From: Corythucha ciliata
Taxonomy: Eukaryota; Arthropoda; Insecta; Hemiptera; Tingidae
Direction of reading: 5' to 3'
Assembly (NCBI GenBank): GCA_038030265.1
Contig: CM075941.1
Location: forward strand, 14,012,001 to 14,076,000
Length of the DNA: 64,000 nucleotides
The position numbers were made by a program, and so were the translations under genes. Below are positions 12,504-24,220 of this stretch, in pieces; position 1 is the first letter of the stretch; each line of letters starts with the position of its first letter. The notes under the pieces are model-generated. The model worked only from the letters and a program-made list of their open reading frames with translations. It was not told where the DNA came from and ran no database searches.

Positions 12504-12510
12504 TATAAAA
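12504..12510 (+). promoter_or_regulatory. TATA box of first OBP gene
   Basis: TATAAAA follows a C run and lies 47-53 bases upstream of the ATG at 12557. The spacing leaves room for a start site near 12535 and a short 5' leader. A TATA box in the same position precedes the second OBP gene, which supports both gene starts. Confidence 0.7.
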
Positions 12511-12556
12511 GTTGTCAATTTTGTGTTTCAATCGACAGTTACCACATCAGGAGACG

Positions 12557-15500
12557 ATGACGCCCCGCTCAATTCTTCCACTCTTCCTCAGCGTTGTCCT
12601 AGCGTTGTTTCACGCTGTTCACTCGGTGAGATTTATATTCGCATCGATTTTGTTTATTTTTGGTGGGTGGGGGCGGTGGAGGGGTGAAAATGCTGAATGC
12701 AGATGGTTCCAAGAAATCGACTCCAATTACAAGAAAGGCGGACCTTGAATGTGTAAAACGTCTGAACGTTGCATGACTGCGCTTTTTTTTTTTGTTAGTA
12801 AATAAATCGGATAAAATCTTGCTTTCAGTCATTTTCGCTCCAAGGATCCGCTTCCGCTTTTTCCAAGGACACCCAAAAAAAAAACCGATCAATTATTTTC
12901 CAATTTACCCGCTTTATTGTGTGTGATTTATTTTTCCAGGATGTGAGCGATGAAATGAATGAACGCATCAAGCAGTGTAGCGAAGCTACAAACATGAGCA
13001 AAGGCATGTATAGTTAAAATTTGTGAGTTTTGGGTGTTGCACGAGGGAGAGGTGAAGTGGGAGAAGACCAGTATCGGGAACCTTTTGAGGGCTGTCGATT
13101 TCCTTCACTGCATGGGGGAAATTAACTTCTCTTCCACGACGAGATCCAATTTTCCCTGCCTGTGGCGCAGGCAAAATTTGCTATTTGACAGTCATATCTC
13201 CCCAAACGCTAAATCCACCAATCAAACAAGCCAATCAAACATGGCCAACGGATGAGATATTGCTAAGGCGAAAAATCTTCATCTGGAGACCAAAAAAAAA
13301 ACTATCGTCAAAGAGACAGGAATGGGACAAAAAGCCGTCTGAAACAGACATGCAGCACACTTGTGAAGTTTTAAGTGCCAAAATTGGTCGGTTTAAAGTC
13401 AATCACCCACCACTCCCCTTCGGAACAACGCGGTCAACACTTTTAAGGTCACAGTGCACGTGTAGAATGAATTCTTGGAAGCTGAATTGCGAGCGGTCGT
13501 TCGTCGTGAATCATCGCTTGAATCGCTGAATCAAATTTCGAGGGAATATCATGCATTTTTCTCAGTTAAAACGTTTAATTTTCTGAGCTGTAAGCAGCAC
13601 ACCGTAAACTCAATTAGCCAAATATGGGCTTTCTAAGTACAAAAATGAATCCGTGGCGTGCAATATCTCTAGATCTCGACTGTTGTGCTATATGTTGAGT
13701 ACCACACGGATAACGGGCCAGTTTTTGGGGGCCTTCGTGAGCCTTTAGTTATAGCCCTGGCAGGGATTTTGGTGCCGAAATCACAGATTTATTAAATTGG
13801 TGGAACATGCTCATCCATCGCGGTCGTAGGGCGTGATCACAGCCCTATATATCCCTCTTGCCCTTTACATCATCCGTATAGGGTGAGAATTAACAGTCGG
13901 TTTTGGGGATATAATTAACTGATAAATTTACAAAAAAGGAAGGCAAAGCGGGGGCTGGAAGTGAGAAGGACGACAATATGGTCCTATAGTTTGGTCGCGA
14001 TGAATCCAAATCCGTGAATAATCTTCTCAGTGAAGCAAATCGGGTTGATACGGGCCAAAATCCGTAGAAATTTGGCCATTCAGGTGCTGAATCCGCGACA
14101 TTGCGGCTAATAAAGAATTAAACGCGCAAAAACTTGTTTGTTAAGGCGCACCAAACTCCCATTTATTTCTCAAAAGGGCGAAATCCTTGAATTTTAGTTT
14201 TTTAAAACAAAGCGAAAACCGTGAATTTTTTCATGCGCCAATCTCGTTTTCGTCCAAAGAAGAACCAAACCCACGAAATCGTTCTGAAAATACCCAAACC
14301 CCCGATTAAAGATTTTTTAAAGCCCTGAACCCACAAAATTTTGTTCTTTTAAAGAGCCAATAATCCTCAAAGTGGCATACCTATACACCAATCGGGGTCG
14401 GGGGCCAGAAATCATAAGGAGGCCCCTTATAGTCTCTAAATAAACAAGGAATATACTTTTTATTACGTGCAGGTAATAAAGGTATCGTTAAATTACGTCC
14501 TTTTCTCAATTTTTGCCTCGAAGTTGCCTCCGGGAACAGAGAATAGGAGAGAATGAGCAATTTTTCTCAATTTTAGCCTTGAATTTGCGCTTTTTCTCGT
14601 GAACTAACACGTTGTTTTTTTTCAATTTTATCTGAGAATTATACAGCTTTTCCTCAATTTTTGGTGTTGAGCAAAGCAAGACCTGGAAGTGTTTAAGAAT
14701 AAATAGCCTCTATGTTTAGGGCAGCATAATCTCTAAATAAACAAGGAATATAACTTTTACATTGCGTTGAATTACGGCTTTTTCTAAATGTTATTATCCA
14801 TAAACTTGCCTGTTTGGAATTTATCACTTTTTTCAATTTTCAACATAAATAAAGTGGCCCATACACGTACAATAAATATTGCGCAAACTAGGGGTTGTAC
14901 AATTAAATTGAAGGTATGTGGGTTGCATGGAGGTAGGAACAAGTGGAGAGAGAGAAATGATTTTTTAGTGTAGAAACATGTGAAGCCGGTTTTCCGCCAT
15001 TACACACCCACTGTTATCATTCAACTAGAGTGGACGGGAGGGGGAACTTATCACTTTTTCACTGATCAAGTATCAAATTGTCAATGTTTTTGTTGGGTGA
15101 GGCCTGGTAACAGTTGGTGTGTAGTAATGGCGACCGGCTTCACGAAAAATGCGTTTCACTCCCTCCACTTGTTCCTATCTCCATGGTGGGTTGTATTGAT
15201 GGGTTGCACAATATAATCTACAACTGATTTTTATTCTGTAAACATCTGGAAACAAAATATTGCGCAAACTAGTTTGTGCAATAATATTGTACGTCTATGG
15301 ACCCCTTAAAATGAGTTTTCTCAATTTTAGCCGCAGATTACCGAGTTTCAGCCCTGTATCAGTGGGCTTTGACAAATATGTCCGCGTTTTTTCTCATTTT
15401 GGTCACGAATCGTGGCTTTTTCTCAATTTTAACCGAGAATTATCACTTTTACACACTCTTTTAGCTGTGGGTTTTCTCAAATTAATCCGAAAATCATAAT

Positions 15501-18500
15501 TTTTCTCCATTTCGGATGCGAATGAGCGCCTTTTTTTTTTTTTTTTTTTTTTTTACATTTTAACCAGAAATTAGCCCTTTTTATAGATACGACCATCTCC
15601 ATCTCAATTTTAGCCGGAAATCAGCGATGCTGCGCAATAAGCGTGTTTTCTCAAACAGATCCACGAATAGCGGGTTTTCTCAATTTTATCCACGAATTCG
15701 GGATTTTTATCAATTTTTGCTGCGAATCACATTTTTTTTTTTTTCAATTTCAGACGCAAATTATTATTATTTATTGGCCGCTAAAAAATAGTACAAAAAT
15801 AATAATTATTATCATTATTATTTCCTAATTTTAGCCACAAATTATTTCATAATTTTAGCCACAAATTATTTCATAATTTTAGTCGCGAATGATAACCTAA
15901 TTTTAGCCGTGAATAATTACTTTATTTTAGCCGCGAATTTCTGCCATTACTCAGTTTTAGCCAGATCGGATATTCCTAATTTGATCAGTGAATTAGTGTG
16001 AATGAGCGCTTTTTGCAAACTTCAGCCGCGAATTAGCGCTTTTTTCCTCAAATTTAGTCACGAAAGTTGCCAAAGAGAAACCAAGTGTTCGCGTTTTCTT
16101 AATGTTGACTGAGTCTTCATACTGAGCGTTGATCAGTGTTTTTTCCCCGAATTTTATAGCTGGGTATCAGCGTTTTTTCTCAATTCCGGCTGGGAATTAG
16201 CATCTTTCTCAATTTTAGCCGCGAATTAGCGTTTTTCAATGCCTTCAGCACAAGAAGGCGAAAGCTCAGGAAACGAAGAAGTAGAAGAAGAAAAAAGCCA
16301 AAACCCTAAAAATTTAACGTTAATACAGACGTACCTAAATTAAATTAGATTTTTCCCCTATTTTACCCGCGCATTGGCGCTTTTTCACAATTATGGAAGC
16401 GAATGGGCGATTTTTCCCACATTTTTTGGCGAAGAATTACCTCATTTTCTCAATTCCATCATTCGAAGTTGCCTCAAGGATCCACATTATTCGCGATTTC
16501 TTAATTTCAAGTGTGACTTTGCGCTTTTCCTCAACGTTTATAACCGCAAAGTGTAGCGTTTCATTTAAATTTTAGTTACGGAATAGCGTTTTTTCACATT
16601 TTAGCCCCGAAAGTACGTTTTTCATCAATTTCAGGCGTAAATTAGCGTTTTTCCTTTCATAAATATGTTCCCGTAGGGACAGGAAGTTGTACTTGAAGGA
16701 GCCGACCCCTTGAACTTCACTGTAATCTTAGCCTAAACACGCCGTCAAATCAAATCAAAAAGCGACATTCGTGTATTTAGGAGTGAAACATGAAATGTTT
16801 TGGGCTTTGGGGCTGAATCTGCATTATTTCGTTCTTAAAACGAGCTAATCACGTGAAATCATCATTTTGGATATAGGAAATCCCTCGGATTCGACATTTG
16901 GAAGCTTTAAAATGCGTTTCAAGATGCGAAGGTGCCGAGTCAAAGCCTACTCCGTGAAATTATCGTAAACTTTGGTGGTGGGTCAATATCCCACACACAC
17001 AGGTCCTGTTGGTTCACAGTGTCCTGCGAAGCCAAATTTTGTTCATTTGTTTGAAAAATGGCTTTTTCAGTGACATCTTGTGCAGTTTATTCTGATTACT
17101 ACGGCAGTGGTGGGCCTATACACCCAATCCGGGGAGGAAATCTCTAAGAGGCCCTGGTCCCTATAAACACGAAACATATTTTTTTACGAAGCGTTAAATT
17201 ATGGCTTTTGGCTTTCAGCCGTTGCCTCCCGAAGACGCGAAATTCCTGAATTTGATCTTTCAGAATAGCGCTTTCGTGGGCCGAATCGAATATTTAGCCA
17301 CACAATTTTTGAGCACCTGCAACCTTCTTTTTACCAAGTCGAATGAAAGGCAAATCGCCGAAGAACCGCTTATATCAAAACTTCTTTTCAAGTACAGCTA
17401 CATCCATGAACATAATTATATAACCTAAAAATCCTCATTTCTTCAAGCGTCTTCAAGCTTTTCGGGGGCCATTTCTCATAAAGGGGGCCCGAGGTGGACT
17501 ACCTCGTTCGCCCTTACATTGGTATACGCTACACCTACTGATTACAACGTTACTAGTAGTTAGATTTTTAGCCCAAATCTCGCCTAAAACCGCCATTTCA
17601 AAAAAAAAGTAATCCGTCGAAAATTTGTTTAAAAGGGGCGGAGTAACGAGATATTTAGCCCTGAGGGGTGGGCTAAGAACCGTCAATTACGGCATCATCG
17701 CTCTCTATAATAATTGGCAACTTAGCCCCATGCGGGTCTGAAAACTGTTAACTTGAATCAGCCCTACCGTGGCTATATTCTTGTTAAGCGTGAAGCTTTT
17801 AAATCCATCGCGAAAATCTGCACCCATTTCGGCTCGGTTAATACCCTTGAACCTCCCCCCCACCACCACAAAAAAGCCTCATCCACCGAACAGCCTCAGT
17901 GTGCGAAATTTGCCAGGAAGTCATCGTCCAAAACGAGTTTCTTACTACATATTATGCACGCACACACACACACCCTGTCTAAAAACCGGCCCCAGAGAGG
18001 AATTTACAACACTTCCACCCACCTCACCATCCACTAACCGTGAAACGGGAGAATTGGAGTTTTAAAGAGCCTGATGCTCGCCAAATGATATTTAAAACGA
18101 CCGGTCAATGACCACTTTTTTTTTTTTTTTTTTTTTTTCAGAGAACATCGCCGCACTTAAAGATTCCTTTCCAGATACACCCGAGGCAAAAGTATAATTT
18201 TTTATTATAATAAATTGCCAATCATCATGATCAATAATTGACGTTTTTCATTTGTTTTTTCTCACGCAGTGCTTTGTCGGTTGCTTGATGGAAAAATCCG
18301 GGATCGTAATTTTTCGCTTTTATTCCAAGAGTCATTCCGATTAACACAGTTCTTCTTAATTAATTTTATTTCCCATCATTTACCGACAGATGGAAGATAA
18401 CTATAAGCTAAACATGGACGGCGTGAAAAACTATTACGGGAAAATTCAATTGAGGGAAGAAGATAAAAAAATTGCTTTGGAATTGAGTGAAACGTGTCAA

Positions 18501-18763
18501 AAATTATGTAAAATAACACCAAGCACTATACTGATAACGTTAATTGTCAATTTTGTTCTCTATATAAAATTTTTAGTGCAAAACAAGTACGGAGCCGACA
18601 AATGCCAGAACGCCATCATGACGCTTAATTGTTTGAAGGATGAAGCGGAAAAAGTACGGAACGACCTGTGATTTATATTTCCCATTTTGTTTTTTTGTTT
18701 TTTTTTTACAATTTGTGTTTCTTTTAGAGGAACATCGACCCATGGAAGTTCCGAGGGCACTGA
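12557..18763 (+). CDS. Odorant-binding protein (classic six-cysteine), 7 exons
   Basis: Secreted PBP/GOBP-fold carrier that binds small hydrophobic ligands such as odorants in antennal lymph or other fluids. Exons: 12557-12625, 12940-13003, 18142-18191, 18270-18305, 18390-18507, 18577-18653, 18728-18763; 149 aa in one frame. Exon 1 encodes a signal peptide (about residues 1-23, hydrophobic LPLFLSVVLALF). Cysteines fall at 36, 62, 66, 109, 122 and 131, giving C1-x25-C2-x3-C3-x42-C4-x12-C5-x8-C6, the diagnostic OBP spacing. Intron 2 is 5.1 kb, packed with repeats, and appears to use a GC donor (AAAG/GCATGT); the alternative GT donors give a stop or a poor join. All other introns are GT-AG. The second OBP gene starts about 680 bp downstream. 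A start at the ATG of exon 5 (18390) was rejected because it lacks a secretion signal and three cysteines. Confidence 0.9.
14200..14360 (+). repeat. Short C-type repeat field in OBP intron 2
   Basis: Several units of the C phrase (CCACGAAATC / AACCCACAAAATTTTG with GAGCCAA) lie inside intron 2 of the first OBP gene, followed by A-type repeats at about 14490-14660. Confidence 0.55.
14490..14660 (+). repeat. A-type repeat field in OBP intron 2
   Basis: A few diverged A units (TTTTTCTCAATTTTAGCC, GAATTTGCGCTTTTTCTC) precede the right copy of the inverted duplication. The AATAAACAAGGAATAT phrase at 14448 occurs again at 14736 and, inverted, near 11190. Confidence 0.6.
14728..15187 (+). repeat. 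Right copy of the ~450-bp inverted duplication
   Basis: Inverted partner of 10744-11202. Within and beyond it, 14858-15306 looks like a complete ~450-bp non-autonomous element: it begins GGCCCATACACGTACAATAA and ends with the near-complement of that sequence (ATTGTACGTCTATGGACC), with a second internal hairpin (GGAGGTAGGAACAAGTGGAG at 14930 against its complement at about 15160). The left copy lacks one terminus, so the right copy is the more complete. Confidence 0.8.
15310..16680 (+). repeat. Long A-type tandem repeat field in OBP intron 2
   Basis: Over 1.3 kb of the A phrase, best preserved around 15610-16260 (TTTTAGCCGCGAATTAGCGC). It contains a 27-base T run near 15530 and a short AT-rich sub-array (TTTTAGCCACAAATTATTTC twice at 15834-15880). 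Frames at 15260-15828 and 16374-16575 follow the period and are not genes. Confidence 0.85.
16681..18141 (+). other. Remainder of OBP intron 2
   Basis: No exon belonging to another gene is recognised. CAGTGGTGGGCCTATACACC at 17105 resembles a hAT-like left end and recurs as AGTGGCATACCTATACACCA near 14370, ahead of another A field; no partner end was found. Plus frames at 17753-18065 and 17201-17428 are unconvincing. A T run (18116-18138) forms the polypyrimidine tract before exon 3. Confidence 0.4.
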
Positions 18764-19372
18764 GAAGATTTTGATCTGTGTAATTTTCCGAAGTGGGAGG
18801 GGGAGCACATACAAAAAAAGTTGTAAAATGCACCAAAATTGCTTCCCATTGTAAGGCTTTTTTTCAAGGAGAGAGGAAGATGCCTTGGCCCGTGAAGAAG
18901 AAAAAAAGAACTACGTGAGTGATCCGTGAGTCTCTTCCCAGGGGAATGACCAACTTCGCAAAATAATAGACAAATAGCAATGGTTTAATATGAAATTGCC
19001 GTCGATTACAAAACTAATTGTTTATAGCGTTTGTCAATGAGACTTAAATGGAGGAATCTCGCCCTCCATAAGTAGCTGCTCATCGCCTTGAAACTTGCAC
19101 TGCGGTAATTTTCGTAATTTGTATGAAAATAGCGTTGTTAAACGATCATAGACTTGGAACGTCTCAAATTAGATTAGAATCGCATTTTAATCCGCTAATA
19201 AATTATTCACGACAATTATCTTTCTTGAGACTTAATGATTATTTGTGGGAGGGGAGGGTATTGTTGCTGAGGGGCATTCGTACCTATAGCTGGAAACTTC
19301 GTTCTCCCTCTACCAACACAGCTTCAAACCTGTTGTTGAAGGTGGGGGGAGGGGAGGAAAGGCTTAAAAACG

Positions 19373-19381
19373 TATATAAAA
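19373..19381 (+). promoter_or_regulatory. TATA box of second OBP gene
   Basis: TATATAAAA lies 61-69 bases upstream of the ATG at 19442, leaving a 5' leader of about 35-40 bases. Confidence 0.75.
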
Positions 19382-19441
19382 GGGACTGAGTGTAGTAGTC
19401 GAAGTATAGAAGTTGACCAGCAGTCACAAACAATAATAACC

Positions 19442-20276
19442 ATGAAATCCATTTTCGCTTTGGTCGTGTTTTCATCCGTCGTGTACTTCGTGCACTCGGC
19501 CGTAAGTTTGCGATTTATTCGCCTCTTCCTTGTTTTTTAAAGCGAAATTTGACGAATTTTAACGGCGATTTTTCAGGCTACCAAAGATTTCGTCACTAAA
19601 CTCGGTTCAGCGATGAAAAAGTGCCAAGAAGACTTCAAAGTTGACATCAGTGAGTACCGTGCTTGATTCACCCCCCCCCCCTCGTCCAATGTTTTAATTT
19701 TAATTTGACTGGAATAACTTGCAGAGTCCATTGAATCGGCGTTCATGTCCGGAAAAGAGCCAGAAAATGACAACGAAAAATGCGCCATGAAGTGCATGTT
19801 CAACGAATTCTCCTACGTAAGCGCGTTTGATTTGGACGGCTTACAACAATATTTTTATTTTTTTTAATTGTTGTTCACGATTAGCTGAAAGACGGTAAAA
19901 TAGACTTGGACGCTTACTACAAAACGAACGAAATGAAATGGCCCGGTGAGACCGCCCACATCGAAAAAGCCAACAAAATCATGAAGGACTGCTCGGAGAA
20001 AAGTAAAAGTTTCCCTCCCCTCCACGGCAATTTTTCACGATGCTTACGTTTATTAACGCAAATTCTTAAAATTATAGCTCAAAACGCCGGAAATGACTGC
20101 AAATACAGCAGCTCGCTCGCCTCTTGCTTCGCTGTTACTGCAAAAGCTGTAAGGAGCCATCATTTCGCCTCCCCCCCCACAACCACCACCAACCAACACG
20201 ACGAATTTTTAACAATTTTTTTTTTCGACTTTTCCAGGAGGGCCTCCCCCTGCCAGACATGAAAACCAACGCTTAA
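19442..20276 (+). CDS. Odorant-binding protein (classic six-cysteine), 6 exons
   Basis: Second secreted PBP/GOBP-fold ligand carrier. Exons: 19442-19501, 19577-19649, 19725-19816, 19885-20002, 20078-20148, 20238-20276; all introns are GT-AG, 65-90 bp; 150 aa. Residues 1-20 are a signal peptide (IFALVVFSSVVYFV). Cysteines at 36, 64, 68, 111, 122 and 131 give C1-x27-C2-x3-C3-x42-C4-x10-C5-x8-C6. C4, C5 and C6 fall at nearly the same positions as in the upstream gene and exon boundaries correspond, so the two are tandem paralogues, but sequence identity is low, indicating an old duplication. An AATAAA lies 121 bp after the stop. Which ligand it binds cannot be told. Confidence 0.94.
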
Positions 20277-20396
20277 ATCGCAACAAACGACGCGCAGCGT
20301 ACAATCCAACACGAACAATTTTTGGCACGCCCCTAAATGACAATATCTCGTCGAAACGTTTTTAATTTTTACAACAACTGGAAAATTTAAACGAAC

Positions 20397-20402
20397 AATA
20401 AA
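20397..20402 (+). terminator. Polyadenylation signal of second OBP gene
   Basis: AATAAA, 121 bases after the TAA, in an AT-rich 3' flank. Confidence 0.7.
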
Positions 20403-21319
20403 AAAATGTTGAACAAAATTACATCAAAATATTTGGGCTACTCCTTTTCTTGTATAGGGCAAAACCACTCGATTTTTCGGGTTAAGTTCGAGACATTTTC
20501 CGTTTTTCTCTAGAAATTAGTCGTCAATTTAGTTGTGGAGCCGCACATTTGATCGAAGAGTTCGAGAGAGAAGGCGAGGCGCGAGAGTCTCTGAGAGTGC
20601 TCACTGTTCTGGTTCTGGGGTCAACATTCGTGGACGAAAAGTTTATTTTCTTTGGGAAAAGGTGACAATTTCCCCTCATAGAACCTCGCCAGCGTTACCA
20701 ATAAAGACTGTCAATCAACACTAGCATGTCAAGATAACTCTGAAAATGAGCGTTGTCCGCAGGGGACGTAAACCATGTGAATGACTACTCACCAATGAAC
20801 ATTCTCATCGTCTAGACCATCAGGGGTGGCCAACCCAGGGCCCACGGGCCGAGAAAGCGGCCCGCTGAGCCTTTATCACTGTGGCCCGCTCATGGCCTAC
20901 AGTGTAAATCATCATTTTTAATGTTGGATTATGGTGCCCCTCGGATTTTTGTGCAAATGGAAAACGCTACAGTTCGCGCCTCCTCGCGGGTGGCTAATCC
21001 CCCGCTTTTTTTTTCTTTTTTTTCGGGGTTGCCTTTCCCGGCCAAGGGCACACCGCCTGGAACGCCCACACGAAGCCGAGTGTGCCGTGTCACTGTCACA
21101 GCTCGCCGCTGGTAACTCGAACGAACCGTTTCAAAAAGTCTTCTGAAAGGCATAATATAAACAGTTGATAAGGCAATAATAGTTGAAATTGATTTATTAG
21201 TTCTTGTTGGGTCGTTGTAATTGTAAATTAAACAGTTTAATTTAAAATTTCAGAAAACCCGTTAGGTAATTCACAGAGAAAATTGTGGGAACTTAATTAG
21301 TTGATGAAACCTACAAAAA
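20403..21319. other. Intergenic; possible hAT-like terminus
   Basis: CAGGGGTGGCCAACCCAGGG at 20821, followed by GGCCCACGGGCC, is typical of hAT-superfamily 5' ends (established pattern). No clear right end or 8-bp duplication was found, so the element is a fragment at best. Overlapping frames at 20921-21153 on both strands are not recognisable. Confidence 0.45.
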
Positions 21320-22260
21320 TCTATAATTAGCGGCTAAACTGAGGAAAAATGCTAATTTGCGGCAAAGAAAAATGGCTAATTGGAGGGTAAAGGTCTGTCG
21401 TCCACTGGAAGCGTTTTCGAGCGGCGCTACAACCCGCGACATCGAGCGTACATCCCAAAGGCTCAAATTGAATGTGACATCGTCCACTGCAGGCTTAGCT
21501 GCAGTGAATTCAATTGAAGTCATTTTGTATGTACGCTCGTTGTCGCTCGTTGCCGCGCGTTGTAGCGCCGCTCGAAAACGCTTCGAGTGGACGTCCGGCC
21601 TAATTTGAGAAAATTTGCTAATTCAAAGAAAATTGAGAAATTAGGATAAACACGAATTCACCGCAAAATTAAGATAAATCGCTAATTCACGGCTATAAAA
21701 TGGTGAAAAATCTCTATAATGTCAAAAAATCGCTAATTCGCAGCTAAAATGGGGAGAAATAGGTAATTCACCGATAAAATTGAGAAGAAGCTCTGATGTG
21801 TGGAAAAAACGCGAATTCGTGGTTAAAATGGAGAAAACGCGCATTGCGACTTCTGAACGTAACTTCGTGGCCGAATGTGAACAAAATCGCTAATCCATGG
21901 CTAAATGAGGATAATGCGCTAATTCCCGGATATAATTCAGAAAAGCGTTATTCGTAGCGAAAGTTGAGAAATAAAAGTCTCCCTGACTGCTCGCTAGAAG
22001 AGGCTAAAATGAGGTAAAACGCTAATTCACGGCTGGAATCAAAAAATGGCTATTTATGAGGTTAAATTCAGAACATTTTTTGCTATTTCACAGAAATAAA
22101 TGGAGTAAATGGCAAGTCGTGGTTTTCCGAGACAACTTCGTGGCTAAAATTAGAAAATGTACCGCTAATTCACGGGCGAAATCGCTCATTATTCGCTCAA
22201 ATCAGGAAAAACAAATTCGTTACAAGAAAAGTCGCTAATTCACAGCTCAAACGGAGATGA
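21320..22260 (-). repeat. A-type repeat field, inverted
   Basis: About 0.9 kb of the A phrase in reverse orientation (GCTAATTCGCAGCTAAAATG, GGAGAAAT), interrupted by the MITE at 21391-21601. Open frames in it are period artefacts. Confidence 0.8.
21391..21601. mobile_element. Hairpin MITE, 211 bp, GC-rich arms
   Basis: Arms of about 60 bp: GTCCACTGGAAGCGTTTTCG and AGCGGCGCTACAAC on the left pair with GTTGTAGCGCCGCTCGAAAA and CGAGTGGAC on the right. It is inserted in the inverted A field. The interior is short, and no target duplication is obvious. Confidence 0.85.
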
Positions 22261-22395
22261 ATCGCTATCACTAATAAGATTTTGACATTAAGGGGGGTTT
22301 TCTGGACAGCTGGAATTTGGCACAGATTTTTCCGAGCCAGTTTTGGGAATTTCTTTGTCATTTTTTTCCCTAAATTCATATGAAGACTAGTACTA

Positions 22396-22502
22396 ATGAC
22401 GAGAGATCTTTGTTTTCCGAAAAAATAAATAACAAAAAATTTAAATTTTAAATTTTTGGTGAAAATTACAATTAATGAAAAAAAAAGATCTCTCGTCATT
22501 GT
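22396..22502. repeat. Inverted repeat, AT-rich centre
   Basis: AATGACGAGAGATCTTTGTT at 22396 pairs with AAAAGATCTCTCGTCATT at 22485-22502 around an AT-rich centre with a TTTAAATTTTAAATTT core. It may be the middle of a larger decayed element. Confidence 0.65.
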
Positions 22503-24060
22503 AGAAGGTCCACCTGAATTGAAATATGCAAGCAGGAAATCGGTCTGACGCTTCCAGTAGACGAAATTCATGTGCCAATGGGCACCTAAATTTATTGGAA
22601 AATCCAGGCGAATTCTGCCTTAGTAGTTCCGATGGAATCCGCTAGGATGCCCTGCACACTGTTGTCGGTAACACAGATGGAAGGGCGCGTGCTTCTCATC
22701 TTTTTCCCCCTAATTTTTTATAAACGTGACTGGCTCCCGCCAATCATAAATCTTTTTTTCTTTATTTCTCTATTCTCGCTCTAATTTTTTTAAATTGCCT
22801 CGCTAAATTGAACGACTGTGACGTGCGTCAACAGTATAAAGGCATTTTAGTGTTTGTGCTTTAGCCTCCAGAGAGAATTTCAAAGTTGTGAGCACCGTTC
22901 ATATAAGCGAATTATACTAACTTAAATAATAATTACGAATCAATGCTTATTATAATTATTAATAGAGAATACATAAAATATATTATTATAGAAAATTAGT
23001 GAAAGACAATTTATATAACGGACTGTTGCTGGGAATAAGGATTCGAAGGAGTCTCATTCTTAGGCCCATATTCATAGACATTTCTTAAACTTAAATTTCC
23101 CTAAGTGGGCGTCAAAACAGATGATTTTATTCCAACAAAAACTAGATTGACTTTTACTTAGAAGAATTTTAACTTAAGTAGCGACTATGAATACGGGCCT
23201 TATAATTTAAGTACTACTAAGTAATTTGTTTGATTTGTTGAAAAATTTGTTGGAGCTTTCTCAGACCCAGCCTACCGAGTAAACGTGTACAGATCATCCT
23301 TGTTGTGTGAAATTGGTTCTTTCTATGAACAGCGTATGAAAAAACATAAGAGCTCAGTTCATCTAATTATGTTTTGTTCTTCTAAGAGGTACAATTTATA
23401 AGAAATAAGAAACGACGAAAAAAGGCTTCAAGAGGAATTAAATGACGGGGGGGGGGAGGGTGCGGTGGCAGCTTCGAAAGAAAAGAAAAAAAAGTGTCAG
23501 CACAAAAGAAAAGGGCATTTCTTGTACTGCTAGAACCTCAATTCTTCTATCCGAAAATTAGTCACATAAACCCTTACCCCTTTTTTCCACATGTTCTATT
23601 TGGATCGCAGACTTTTTCGAGAGCAAGTGACAAGAGTGAAACCAGCAATCGAGTGATTATTTTTTTCTTGGGAGAACTCTTTTTCTCTCGTTGGCGTTAG
23701 TGCAACCGTTTTCGGCGGGAAAAGTGAATCTTTGACCTTCACGGTAAGTCGTAATTTTTCTTTTGTGGGTCGGCTGGATTCAGAATAAATCCTAAAATCA
23801 ACCCATGAGTCCTTATATGTATTTTATTATTAACTTCCCAAGAAATGAAATGAAACTCCAATTGGGCATAAAAGTGTAGTTTACGCATCAAAAGACGTAA
23901 TGAAATCCCGAATTTGTTGGCAGGGTTTCCCTAAGATAGTAATAATGCTGGAGAGATACTGCATTGCTAATGGGACACCATTATAGTGCTGATTTATATT
24001 TATTTGCTGGTTAGTTGGGAATTACGTAAATACTATACCTACATTACCTAACATTTACAG
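22503..24060. other. Intergenic with one MITE and a likely 5' leader exon
   Basis: Apart from the MITE at 23061 no gene is recognised. A CACG/GTAAGT donor at 23743 and a clean acceptor ending at 24060 suggest that the sequence before 23743 is the non-coding first exon of the transcript that begins coding at 24061. Confidence 0.4.
23061..23202. mobile_element. Hairpin MITE, ~142 bp
   Basis: TAGGCCCATATTCATAGACA on the left pairs with a right end reading CTATGAATACGGGCCTTA; TTAAACTTAA/TTAACTTAAG continue the arms. The end resembles that of the 4499 MITE (GGCC..TATTCA.AGAC) although the interiors differ. Confidence 0.8.
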
Positions 24061-24190
24061 ATGCCTGGTCATAAGAATAAAAATGGCCGAACACACACTC
24101 GTTCATTGAGTTCAAGGAGGCAGAAGGCTAAAAAATCTGCTGCGGCCCCGAATCATAATGCCGCATTAGAGCCTGTCTCGTGTGAGAACG
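24061..24190 (+). CDS. Basic N-terminal coding exon (partial gene)
   Basis: An ATG sits exactly at an intron acceptor (TTTACAG/ATG) and opens 43 codons rich in Lys, Arg, Ser and His (MPGHKNKNGRTHTRSLSS...), ending at donor G/GTACGA in phase 1. The exon at 25439 needs phase 0, so the two cannot be joined directly; one or more exons are missing between them, either absent or unrecognised. A hAT-like insertion (24221-24703) lies just after this exon. No family is recognised for this piece. Confidence 0.45.
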
Positions 24191-24220
24191 GTACGATTTT
24201 CATGAATTAAAGATTGGAAC

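Noticed and set aside
15310..16680. Protein genes in A-field open frames
   Set aside because: Peptides merely mirror the DNA period and change with every indel; no start, splice or family support.
18390..18671. Stand-alone 93-aa protein starting at the ATG of 18390
   Set aside because: It is OBP exon 5 read through an intron and exon 6; alone it lacks a signal peptide and half of the cysteines.
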